In this document: piece by piece, positions 7,692 to 14,065 of the stretch
Position numbering within the stretch: position 1 is the stretch's first letter
Layout of the letters: every line of letters starts with the position of its first letter
From: PFL35 sp041550515
Lineage (GTDB): Archaea > Thermoplasmatota > E2 > DHVEG-1
Length of the DNA stretch: 25,268 nt
Direction: 5' to 3'
NCBI GenBank assembly: GCA_041550515.1
Contig: JBFEOQ010000021.1
Coordinates: 1 to 25,268 of the forward strand
The notes under the pieces: generated by a model
Told to the model about the DNA's origin: nothing
Database searches by the model: none
Seen by the model: the letters and a program-made list of their open reading frames with translations, nothing else
Made by a program: the position numbers and the translations under genes

Positions 7692-7790
7692 ACATTTTGT
7701 TGTATTTGTAGATTGTTTTTTTTAATTTTGTTACATCAAGAATAATTAATATTTTATATGATATAATTCCTACAATATTTTATAAAATAG
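7690..7790 (+). promoter_or_regulatory. Upstream region of the secreted protein at 7820: TTACAT, GTTACAT and TATA
   Basis: TTACATTTTGTTG is at 7690-7702 (130 bases before the ATG) and GTTACAT at 7730-7736 (90 bases before). TATTTTATAAAATAG at 7776-7790 is a good box A for a start near 7810. The arrangement parallels those before 5146 and 6051. Confidence 0.45.
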
Positions 7791-7819
7791 AAAATAATTT
7801 TTAGATGGAGGGATACAGT

Positions 7820-8305
7820 ATGTTAAAGAAACTCCTATCAGTTACAGTGATATTTTTTTTAATTAGTTTAACCTGTATACCTGTTACATTTGCTAATAAA
7901 TCATCAATTAAGAATGATTTCTCTTGGGGTTTTATAATAGATATTAAAACTTATATGCATAGTGATTCTTTTTATGATAATTTAAATGATTCATGGGGTG
8001 TAGCATTTGACTTTGTATATTTTATACTTGGAATAGGTAGACATGATTTCAATATAGAATTTTCATATAATATGACAATTCTTGATAAAGATACTAATAA
8101 AACAATGCAAGTTATTGATGTTATATCTTTCAATGATGAATTATATTTATTTCAACCATCAAAAGATCCCATGATTAAAATTAAAGCAACTGATCATAAG
8201 CAAACTGATATTTTCTTGTACTTATTGGAAGTTTATTGTACCGTAACAATAGAATCAAATGGAGAATTAATATACATGAATGATTTTTATTATAATTGGG
8301 AGTAG
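7820..8305 (+). CDS. Secreted protein of unknown function
   Basis: 161 residues. A clear signal peptide (LLSVTVIFFLISLTCIPVTFA, cleavage likely after TFA near residue 26) precedes a beta-rich region with no motif I recognise. Features include NDFSWGFIIDIKTYM, an aromatic-rich FDFVYFILGIGRHDF stretch, and alternating strand patterns to the end (YMNDFYYNWE). It lacks the RFP...QII tail of its two upstream neighbours but shares their upstream motif layout, so it may be co-regulated with them. ATG 7820 is preferred to the in-frame ATG at 7805 because GGAGGGA (7807-7813) is the ribosome site and the signal peptide begins at 7820. Confidence 0.8.
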   Translation: MLKKLLSVTVIFFLISLTCIPVTFANKSSIKNDFSWGFIIDIKTYMHSDSFYDNLNDSWGVAFDFVYFILGIGRHDFNIEFSYNMTILDKDTNKTMQVIDVISFNDELYLFQPSKDPMIKIKATDHKQTDIFLYLLEVYCTVTIESNGELIYMNDFYYNWE

Positions 8306-8445
8306 TATTAATTATCGGAAATTCAATGCTAACTGGTATTAAGATTAAAAAAAACCTAATCTCTAAACTCTTTTTATTCTATACTTTTAGTTACCCTATT
8401 AAATATTTTATATCTTAAAGTTCCCCTTTTGTTAAATTGATTACT

Positions 8446-8601
8446 ATGGATATTGACAATAAAATACAGAATCTTAGAGATGCGTTGAATAATAATCTTG
8501 TTAAACCTGATAATTATAACAATTTCTTTAATGGAATATTAGATATATTACAGGATATTAATAAAGAGATCAACGAATTAAATGAAATTATTCATTCTTA
8601 A
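8446..8601 (+). CDS. Small acidic helical protein, 51 residues
   Basis: A short ORF from ATG 8446 to TAA 8601. It begins MDIDNKIQNLRDALNNNL and ends in a heptad-like helix (ILDILQDINKEINELNEIIHS), consistent with a small coiled-coil or dimerising protein. There is no ribosome site; a TATA-like ATTTTATATC near 8404-8413 would give a leaderless or near-leaderless transcript. Composition (Asp/Glu and balanced Leu/Ile) looks coding rather than the K/N/I/Y noise of random AT-rich frames. No family is recognised. It lies just upstream of the zinc-ribbon/lipoprotein operon. The rest of the 8306-8677 gap holds T-rich tracts that probably terminate the gene ending at 8305. Confidence 0.5.
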   Translation: MDIDNKIQNLRDALNNNLVKPDNYNNFFNGILDILQDINKEINELNEIIHS

Positions 8602-8630
8602 AATTTATTTGAACTATTGTTAGGAAGAAG

Positions 8631-8660
8631 TTTATATATTAAGATTTGTTTCAAAATTGT
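8631..8660 (+). promoter_or_regulatory. Promoter of the zinc-ribbon/lipoprotein operon
   Basis: Box A TTTATATA (8631-8638) lies 47 bases before the ATG at 8678. It is followed by GATTTGTTTCAAAATTG (8643-8659), which resembles the sequence downstream of box A before the lipoprotein genes at 9415 and 11267. Confidence 0.55.
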
Positions 8661-8677
8661 TGGAAAGGAATGATAAT

Positions 8678-8872
8678 ATGGGAATAAGCAAATGGAAATA
8701 TAAATGTAAAAATGGACATTTATTTGAAGATCCATATAAAGAAGAGCAATTATTTTACTCTAAACATACTTGTCCAATATGTAGTGTTAAGGAGTTCAGA
8801 AAAATTTTTGTAGATGATATTGAAGAAAACAAAAATATAGTAACTAAAATAGAAAGACAGGCAAATATATGA
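8678..8872 (+). CDS. Small zinc-ribbon protein
   Basis: 64 residues. Putative zinc ligands are C10 and H14 in KCKNGH and C32/C35 in CPIC, a CxxGH...CxxC ribbon as in small rubredoxin-like or ribosome-type zinc proteins. The C-terminal 25 residues are a charged helix. No signal peptide, so cytoplasmic. Its stop overlaps the next gene's start (ATGA at 8869-8872), implying translational coupling to a lipoprotein. ATG 8678 is favoured over the in-frame TTG at 8657 because AAAGGA lies at a suitable distance upstream. Function unknown. Confidence 0.78.
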   Translation: MGISKWKYKCKNGHLFEDPYKEEQLFYSKHTCPICSVKEFRKIFVDDIEENKNIVTKIERQANI

Positions 8873-9249
8873 AGAAACATCTACTGATAGTTGGAATAGT
8901 TGTTATACTTTTAACTGTTGGTTTAAGTGGATGCAATGAAGAAAAAGTAACAATAGCAGATGCAGACAAATTCGTAGGAAAATGGGAAGGTTATGCAGTA
9001 TACCAAGGTGTTGAATACCCTGACCAAACACTTAGATTTTATGCTTCAGGACATGTTGAAATTCTTTCTTCTACTCCATTTATGTATAGAGTTGAAGGTA
9101 ATAAATTATACATAGATTATGGGGAAGAATATAACGAAGATATTTTTAATTATTCTTTTTCAAATAATTATAATCAACTTACACTTATCATTACTAATCC
9201 ATTTAATGAGAGTTATGTAGGGTATAAATATGTTTTAAATAAACAATAA
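8869..9249 (+). CDS. Lipoprotein with a lipocalin-like 'GKWEG' domain
   Basis: 126 residues. The signal peptide MKKHLLIVGIVVILLTVGLSGC ends in a lipobox with Cys22 as the lipidated residue. The mature part reads FVGKWEGYAVYQG..., then LRFYASGHVEI, YRVEGNKLYIDYGE and NNYNQLTLIITNP. This is the strand pattern of small archaeal and bacterial beta-barrel lipoproteins that start with a GxW motif. It overlaps the zinc-ribbon gene by four bases (ATGA). The signal peptide is almost identical to that of the lipoprotein at 9823 although the mature parts are unrelated. Probably anchored on the outer membrane face; ligand unknown. Confidence 0.85.
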   Translation: MKKHLLIVGIVVILLTVGLSGCNEEKVTIADADKFVGKWEGYAVYQGVEYPDQTLRFYASGHVEILSSTPFMYRVEGNKLYIDYGEEYNEDIFNYSFSNNYNQLTLIITNPFNESYVGYKYVLNKQ

Positions 9250-9311
9250 AGATTTGAAGTATAGATTTGTAAAAATGTTTAATTATCAACCATTCTAGAT
9301 TTTTCATTTCC

Positions 9312-9338
9312 TCTGAATCTTAATTCTAAAGATTCAGA
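9312..9338. repeat. Perfect 10-base inverted repeat (hairpin) between lipoprotein genes
   Basis: TCTGAATCTT (9312-9321) and AAGATTCAGA (9329-9338) pair perfectly around a seven-base loop. It lies between the stop at 9249 and the promoter at 9368. It could terminate or stabilise the upstream transcript, though no T run follows on the plus strand. Confidence 0.6.
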
Positions 9339-9367
9339 TTATGAATAAAAAACCATAAAAACAAGGG

Positions 9368-9411
9368 TTTTATAAATAAAGATATGTTTTGAAATTGCAG
9401 GAAAGGGAGGT
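9368..9411 (+). promoter_or_regulatory. Promoter and ribosome site of the lipoprotein operon at 9415
   Basis: GGGTTTTATAAATA with box A at 9368-9378 lies 47 bases before the ATG. GATATGTTTTGAAATTG (9381-9397) follows, and GGGAGGT is the ribosome site. The box-A-to-start distance matches the promoters at 8631 and 11218. Confidence 0.6.
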
Positions 9412-9414
9412 AGT

Positions 9415-9807
9415 ATGAAAAAAATACCAATATTAATCATTGTTTTAATGATGGTTAGTATAGGTTTTTTAAGTGGATGTAATGAAGATAGACAAAGTTT
9501 TAAAATAACTGTTATGAATGATCATCGTAATACAGTATATGTGCAATGTATGATTTATTATAATGCTACAACTAGTAGAATTTTTTATGGTGGAAAATTG
9601 GAATCTAAATCAACTTATAATTTAAATATTAGTTATGAAAAATCACAAAAAATTGATAAAATACTCATTGCTACATATAACTCTTCAGAATATGGAAAGT
9701 ATCGGCCACTTGCATATGAATTTTATGAATTTCCTGATAGTGTTTATTTTAATTTACTTGGAGTAATTAATGAATCTGGAAATACAATTACAATTGAAAA
9801 ACAGTAA
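9415..9807 (+). CDS. Lipoprotein of unknown function
   Basis: 130 residues. The signal peptide ends in the lipobox FLSGC (Cys22). The mature region has a beta-sandwich look: FKITVMNDHRNTVYVQCMIYYN, then KLESKSTYNLNISYEK and ILIATYNSSEYGKY. It is followed 15 bases later by a second lipoprotein gene and then a small basic protein, so the three likely form one operon (9415-10322). A good GGGAGGT ribosome site sits just upstream. No enzyme motif is recognised; extracellular and membrane-anchored by inference. Confidence 0.8.
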   Translation: MKKIPILIIVLMMVSIGFLSGCNEDRQSFKITVMNDHRNTVYVQCMIYYNATTSRIFYGGKLESKSTYNLNISYEKSQKIDKILIATYNSSEYGKYRPLAYEFYEFPDSVYFNLLGVINESGNTITIEKQ

Positions 9808-9822
9808 TATAGTGGAAATAAT

Positions 9823-10131
9823 ATGAAAAAACAACTAATGATAGTTGGAATAGTTGTCATACTTATAACAATTGGTTTAAGTGGATGTCAAGAACAATCT
9901 ATACATATTAAAAAGTTAAAAGTAAAACCAAATAATTTTGTTAATATGACTGAAGAACAAATGATACATTTCCCTCATTTAAAAGAAGCTATACTTACTA
10001 ATAAAACAATAGATATAACTAATTATGATGACGAAGAAGCTGAATTAAGAGGCATCTTTAATTATTTTGATACTAATTATATATGCTATCAGGATGAATA
10101 TTATGAAGTAGCAATTTGGTATGCAGATTAA
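9823..10131 (+). CDS. Small lipoprotein of unknown function
   Basis: 102 residues. The signal peptide MKKQLMIVGIVVILITIGLSGC (Cys22 lipobox) differs from that of the 8869 lipoprotein at only a few positions, and the DNA is also close. The mature ~80 residues are acidic and unrelated to it: a HIKKLKVKPNNF opening, a MTEEQMIHFPHLKEAI helix, then DDEEAELRGIFNYF. The ribosome site is weak (GTGGAAAT). It sits 15 bases after the previous lipoprotein and 17 bases before the next gene. Function unknown. Confidence 0.78.
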   Translation: MKKQLMIVGIVVILITIGLSGCQEQSIHIKKLKVKPNNFVNMTEEQMIHFPHLKEAILTNKTIDITNYDDEEAELRGIFNYFDTNYICYQDEYYEVAIWYAD

Positions 10132-10148
10132 GTTTTGAGGGAGAAAAA

Positions 10149-10322
10149 ATGAAAGAATCTTTTAATATATATTTTAAGGATCATACAGATAGAAGAATAA
10201 GTGAGATCCGTGAGAGAACTAAAAATTTTAAAGCAGAAAAAGTTAAAGAAAAATTAAGGAAAAAACAAGAGATACAAAAAAGAAGAAGAGGAAAAAAAAG
10301 ATTAAATGAAAATATTGTTTGA
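10149..10322 (+). CDS. Small basic helical protein
   Basis: 57 residues, strongly basic. An N-terminal MKESFNIYFKDHTDRR segment is followed by a long charged helix (EKVKEKLRKKQEIQKRRRGKKR) compatible with a coiled coil or nucleic-acid contact. ATG 10149 is used because GAGGGA lies a few bases upstream; an in-frame ATG at 10116 falls inside the preceding gene. No family is recognised. It closes the 9415 operon. Low-complexity composition lowers confidence that it encodes a folded protein. Confidence 0.6.
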   Translation: MKESFNIYFKDHTDRRISEIRERTKNFKAEKVKEKLRKKQEIQKRRRGKKRLNENIV

Positions 10323-10437
10323 GCGATAAAAAAATATGAAAAAGTTAAAAACAGGGGTTTTAAATATAAAAATAAATACTAATTTAACCATTGAAAATAG
10401 GATGTAATTGAGATAATTTTTAAAAAAGGTGATAGGA

Positions 10438-10911
10438 TTGGTTAAAATTAATGAAAAAGCACCAGATTTTTGTCTAAAAGATCAGAATGATACTATTGTA
10501 TGCTTGGATAAATTTCTTGGAAAATGGATTATTTTATATTTTTATCCAAGAGACAATACTCCAGGGTGTACTCTTGAAGCAAGAAATTTTAATCTTGCAG
10601 CAGAAGAATTAAAAAAACAAAATACAACTATTATTGGAATAAGTCCAGATTCAGTAGATAGTCACAAAAAATTTTGTGAAAAGCAGAATCTAAATCTTAC
10701 TTTATTAAGCGATCCTGAACATAACACATTAAATGATTATGGCGTTTGGAAACCAAAAAAACTGTATGGTAGGGAATTTTTAGGAGTAATAAGAAGCACT
10801 TTTTTAATTAACCCTGAAGGAAAAATTGTTTACATTTGGTCTAAGGTAAAAGTTATAGGTCATATTGATGATGTAAAAAGTGTATTAAATGAAAAACAAA
10901 AATTGACTTAA
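10438..10911 (+). CDS. bcp: Peroxiredoxin, BCP/PrxQ family
   Basis: 157 residues. It is a thiol peroxidase that reduces hydrogen peroxide and organic peroxides in the cytoplasm. The hallmark is RDNTPGCT with the peroxidatic Cys44; APDF near the N-terminus and RSTFLINPEGKI near the C-terminus are also typical. The usual resolving Cys five residues after the peroxidatic one is replaced by Arg (GCTLEAR). A candidate resolving Cys80 in KKFCEKQ lies 36 residues on, the arrangement of PrxQ proteins with the resolver in helix alpha-3. TTG 10438 is chosen because GGTGAT (10428-10433) is the ribosome site; the GTG at 10429 overlaps it. A GGGGTTTTAAATATA promoter-like stretch is near 10353-10367. A truncated inverted relative lies just downstream. 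Confidence 0.92.
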   Translation: MVKINEKAPDFCLKDQNDTIVCLDKFLGKWIILYFYPRDNTPGCTLEARNFNLAAEELKKQNTTIIGISPDSVDSHKKFCEKQNLNLTLLSDPEHNTLNDYGVWKPKKLYGREFLGVIRSTFLINPEGKIVYIWSKVKVIGHIDDVKSVLNEKQKLT

Positions 10912-11019
10912 CGATAATTTGGGCTAAAAATAAATATATTAAAAATTTAATAAATGTATGCTTCTCCTTATGGCAAAAAAAACTAAATTTTATAAAATTA
11001 CTAAAAACCTAACAAAATT

Positions 11020-11145
11020 TTAATACTTAGGGTAAAAATACAAAACAACATTTTTTCCTATAAAATCCTTAAGACATATTTTTTCTTCATCCCGATTTTT
11101 TAAACAGAAATCTGGAGCTTGATCATTTTCATTTAATTTATTCAT
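11020..11145 (-). pseudogene. Truncated peroxiredoxin (N-terminal 41 residues only)
   Basis: On the minus strand, ATG 11145 to TAA 11020 encodes 41 residues that align with the start of the peroxiredoxin at 10438-10911: QAPDFCLK against KAPDFCLK, ICLKDFIGK against VCLDKFLGK, and VVLYFYPK against IILYFYPR. The frame stops just before the TPGC active-site motif, and no continuation was found in any frame toward 10912. An AAGGT ribosome-like site sits ahead of its ATG. It is therefore probably the remnant of a diverged second peroxiredoxin gene that faced the intact one. The remainder of the 10912-11266 gap (10912-11019 and 11146-11217) is AT-rich with nothing else recognised. Confidence 0.8.
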
Positions 11146-11217
11146 TAATATAACCTTAGATTTCTATAAAAAAAATAATAAAATAAGTTTTTCGATAAAT
11201 ATCTTTAACTAGGTTGG

Positions 11218-11250
11218 TTTTATAAATGAATATTTGTTTTTGAAATATTG
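11218..11250 (+). promoter_or_regulatory. Promoter of the LolA-like lipoprotein gene
   Basis: GGTTTTATAAATG with box A at 11218-11226 is 49 bases before the ATG at 11267. TATTTGTTTTTGAAATATTG (11231-11250) follows, similar to the sequence after the box A of the other two lipoprotein units. Confidence 0.55.
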
Positions 11251-11266
11251 ATTTAAGGAGATTAAA

Positions 11267-11911
11267 ATGAAAAAACAAAAAGAAATTTTTATTTTAGCAT
11301 CAATTCTGTTATGTTTATTGGTACTGATGAGTGGTTGTACACAACAATCAGAAAATAAAGAATCAATTCAAACTATTTTACAAAAAGTCAATAATATTGG
11401 AGATGTATATTATGAACTTATAGGAAAAACATCAACAGTATCTGGAAATTTAACATATAACTCTTCATACACAATGAAAATATGGCAAAAAATGCCTTAT
11501 ATGAAAATTGAAACAGTAGTATCAAATGATACAGTTCAAGTTATGATAGTTAGACCTGATGGTAACTATATATACGATAATCAAACCCAGAAATACATAA
11601 AAATTCCGTCTACAGAAAACATAACTCGACAAAAATTTTTAGAAGAACAAGCAAATGAAATATTAGAAAGTCAATCTCTTAAAAACTTAGGATCAGATAC
11701 CATAGATGGAAAATCAGTAACCATAATTGAATATTCTTATAATACAACAGGAGTTACCATATCACCTAAAGTGTGGATATGGAATGAGAAAGGAATACCC
11801 TTAAGATTAGAAATGACATCAACCGTTATGACAGTTAGTTTTAATTTAATATTGCAGTATAAAAATTTTGTATTCGAAGAAATCCCTTATAGTACCTTCA
11901 ATGTAACATAA
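11267..11911 (+). CDS. LolA-like archaeal lipoprotein
   Basis: 214 residues. A signal peptide with lipobox VLMSGC (Cys24) leads into a domain that reads like the LolA/LppX half-barrel. It has VNNIGDVYYELIGKTSTV, a MKIWQKMPYMKIET strand, IVRPDGNYIYDNQTQKYIKI, then a helix and VWIWNEKGIPLRLEM. It closes with LILQYKNFVFEEIPYSTFNV, a typical end for this group. Such proteins bind hydrophobic ligands in a half-barrel; the ligand here is unknown, and the protein is probably anchored on the outer face of the membrane. GGAG precedes the ATG at a normal distance. It appears monocistronic. Confidence 0.85.
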   Translation: MKKQKEIFILASILLCLLVLMSGCTQQSENKESIQTILQKVNNIGDVYYELIGKTSTVSGNLTYNSSYTMKIWQKMPYMKIETVVSNDTVQVMIVRPDGNYIYDNQTQKYIKIPSTENITRQKFLEEQANEILESQSLKNLGSDTIDGKSVTIIEYSYNTTGVTISPKVWIWNEKGIPLRLEMTSTVMTVSFNLILQYKNFVFEEIPYSTFNVT

Positions 11912-11963
11912 TATTATTAAAATACCATTTTTTAAAGATTGATTTTTTTTTAAAAAAAGAATT

Positions 11964-12027
11964 AGGTTACTTGTTTTTCATATAAATTATTTCATTCTTA
12001 ATAAAACTGTATATAGTAACCTTGTTG
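11964..12027. repeat. Inverted AGGTTAC...GTAACCT upstream of the thioredoxin-fold gene
   Basis: AGGTTAC (11964-11970) and GTAACCT (12016-12022) are a perfect seven-base inverted repeat 45 bases apart. The right arm continues into GTAACCTTGTTG, similar to the TAACATTTGTTG motif upstream of the propeller gene. It lies 76-134 bases before the ATG at 12098. Confidence 0.4.
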
Positions 12028-12097
12028 TAATAACATTTAAATTAATATAACTCATATAAATATATTAGAAAAAAAATTATTAACGAGGCAATCTTAG

Positions 12098-13258
12098 ATG
12101 AAAAATTATAAAAAAAAAGTGGTTTTTTCTGCATCACTTATAGTTACTATATTAATATTATTTCCATCACTTCCAGCTCAATTTATTAAAAGTGTAAATT
12201 TACCTCAAACAAATCTAAATAACGATGAATTTACTCATACTATTTTAGGAGAATATTGTACAACTACTACATGTCCATATTGTCCAGAAGCAAGTGCTCA
12301 GATGTATCAAGTATATAATTCAGGATATAATTTTTCATATGTTTCACTTGTATCAAATAAAAATTCTTTTGCAGCTGGTAGAGTTAGTGAACTTGGATTT
12401 ACCTCTGTTCCTTCTGTAGCTTTTGATGGTGGCTATATAAAAATAAAAGGAAGACAAAATAATCATGTTCCTTATCAAGATGCAGTAATAACATCTGGTG
12501 ATAGAACTGTTGTAGATATAGATTTAGATTTAGATGCATTTTGGATGGGTGAAGAAAAAATTCAAATTAATATATATATAACAAACAACCAAGTAAGTAC
12601 CTATACTGGTCACTTACATGTATATATAACTGAAAAAACATCAAGATGGAATGACAATGATGGTGATCCCTATCATTTTGCAATGATAGGTAACTATGCA
12701 TTTAATAATAATGTAAATGTTGATGCAGGAGAAACAGATATTATCATCAGAACTTGGAAATCTCCATATAGTGATATAACAAAGGATAATATTAGATGTA
12801 TTGCCTCTGTTTTTGCATCTTCATCTAAATATAATGATGAAACAGTTGCTACCGACCCAGAATTACCAAATAATGACCCGCCATCAATACCTAATCGACC
12901 AACTGGTCCAAATTCAGGATATATAGGTATACCTTATACTTTTTCAACAAGCTCTATCGAACCTAATGGAGATTTAATCCAGTATGGTTGGGATTGGGAT
13001 AATGATGAAGCTGTTGAAGATTGGACAGATTTTTATCCATCAGATCAAACAACTAATATTACCTACTCTTGGGATTCAATTGGAAAATATAATATTAAAG
13101 TTAAGGCAAAAGATCAGTTTGGAATAGAGAGTGAATGGTCAGATCAACTAGAATTAAAAATGCCAAAATACAAAATAAATAATTTTTTAAGCATTATTCT
13201 TGAAAAATTTTTCTATTGTTTTCCTATCTTTGAAAAATTACTAAAACAAATAATATAA
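12098..13258 (+). CDS. Secreted thioredoxin-fold (Omp28-like) protein with PKD-like domain and C-terminal tail
   Basis: 386 residues. A signal anchor or peptide (about 8-28) precedes a thioredoxin-like domain (about 42-125). The redox motif is C59-P-Y-C62 (an extra Cys54 lies five residues earlier) and the cis-proline loop is TSVPSVAFDGG (P105). This resembles Omp28-type extracellular proteins, suggesting disulfide exchange outside the cell. A beta domain (about 135-250) and a PKD-like domain (about 258-356, PPSIPNRPTGPNSG ... WDWDNDE) follow. The last ~28 residues end CFPIFEKLLKQII, the tail shared with the proteins at 5146 and 6051; the PKD-like domain resembles the one in 6051. GAGG lies 10-14 bases upstream of the ATG. 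Convergent with the HEAT-like gene, 29 bases apart. Confidence 0.87.
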   Translation: MKNYKKKVVFSASLIVTILILFPSLPAQFIKSVNLPQTNLNNDEFTHTILGEYCTTTTCPYCPEASAQMYQVYNSGYNFSYVSLVSNKNSFAAGRVSELGFTSVPSVAFDGGYIKIKGRQNNHVPYQDAVITSGDRTVVDIDLDLDAFWMGEEKIQINIYITNNQVSTYTGHLHVYITEKTSRWNDNDGDPYHFAMIGNYAFNNNVNVDAGETDIIIRTWKSPYSDITKDNIRCIASVFASSSKYNDETVATDPELPNNDPPSIPNRPTGPNSGYIGIPYTFSTSSIEPNGDLIQYGWDWDNDEAVEDWTDFYPSDQTTNITYSWDSIGKYNIKVKAKDQFGIESEWSDQLELKMPKYKINNFLSIILEKFFYCFPIFEKLLKQII

Positions 13259-13287
13259 CAAAAAAATGTTAACTAAATTACATTAAA

Positions 13288-13929
13288 CTATTCCCATTTC
13301 TTAAGAAATTTTTCAGATTCTTTCTTTAAAGATTCTCTTGAACTATTAAGATATTTTTTAGCAAATGATATTACTTTCTCTTTTTGTTCAACCTGTGGAA
13401 AAAACATATCAAATGTTTTTATAGCTTGTCCAATAATTATTCGTCTGCATTCCTCACTTAAATGAGGAGTAATTGATATATTTTCTACATTGAGTAATTT
13501 ATCAGTTATTTTTTTTGTTAAATAAGGTTTAGCTAACGCAATTTTACCTGAACTACCTACTACATTAGCTACAGTAACCATGTATTCATTATTTAAAAAA
13601 TCATAATATTTATCAAAAATTATATCAAATTTTTTCTCTGAATCAACTTTGGTAAGATTAGCAATGGTAAGAATAGCATTCCAAGTAAGAATTCTATATT
13701 TGCTATCTAATAGTTTAATAAAAAAATCTATATGATGGTATAGTTTTTCTGGTTCTTCTTCACTAAAATCCATAAGGACTTTTGCACAACCATATCTAAT
13801 CGAAGGTTTTAATGATGATATTCCATTTAGGAGTTGAGGAAGCAAATCATAATTTTTTTTTACTTTTTGTAAAAGTTGTTGTTTTGTAATTGTTTTATTT
13901 TCAAGTTTTTGTAATAATATTGATTCCAT
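13288..13929 (-). CDS. HEAT-repeat-like helical protein
   Basis: 213 residues, nearly all predicted helix, arranged as helix pairs of the HEAT/armadillo type. Examples are LLPQLLNGISSLKPSIRYGCAKVLMDFS, IDFFIKLLDSKYRILTWNAILTIANLTK and DFLNNEYMVTVANVVGSSGKIA. There is no signal peptide or membrane segment, so it is probably a cytoplasmic scaffold or adaptor; the partner is unknown. The ATG is supported by AGGGTG a few bases upstream on the minus strand. It is convergent with the 12098 gene and lies downstream, on the same strand, of the radical SAM/SPASM gene with a 136-base gap. Confidence 0.82.
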   Translation of the reverse strand: MESILLQKLENKTITKQQLLQKVKKNYDLLPQLLNGISSLKPSIRYGCAKVLMDFSEEEPEKLYHHIDFFIKLLDSKYRILTWNAILTIANLTKVDSEKKFDIIFDKYYDFLNNEYMVTVANVVGSSGKIALAKPYLTKKITDKLLNVENISITPHLSEECRRIIIGQAIKTFDMFFPQVEQKEKVISFAKKYLNSSRESLKKESEKFLKKWE

Positions 13930-14065
13930 TATTTCACCCTATTAAAAATTTAAATTGATTTTCTCTTTAAAAAAATTTTTACATATAAAATAAATTTTAC
14001 TAGATTATGAAATATAGAGACTTTATAGTAGTTAAATTTTTTATAAAAAATATTCATTTTGATCG

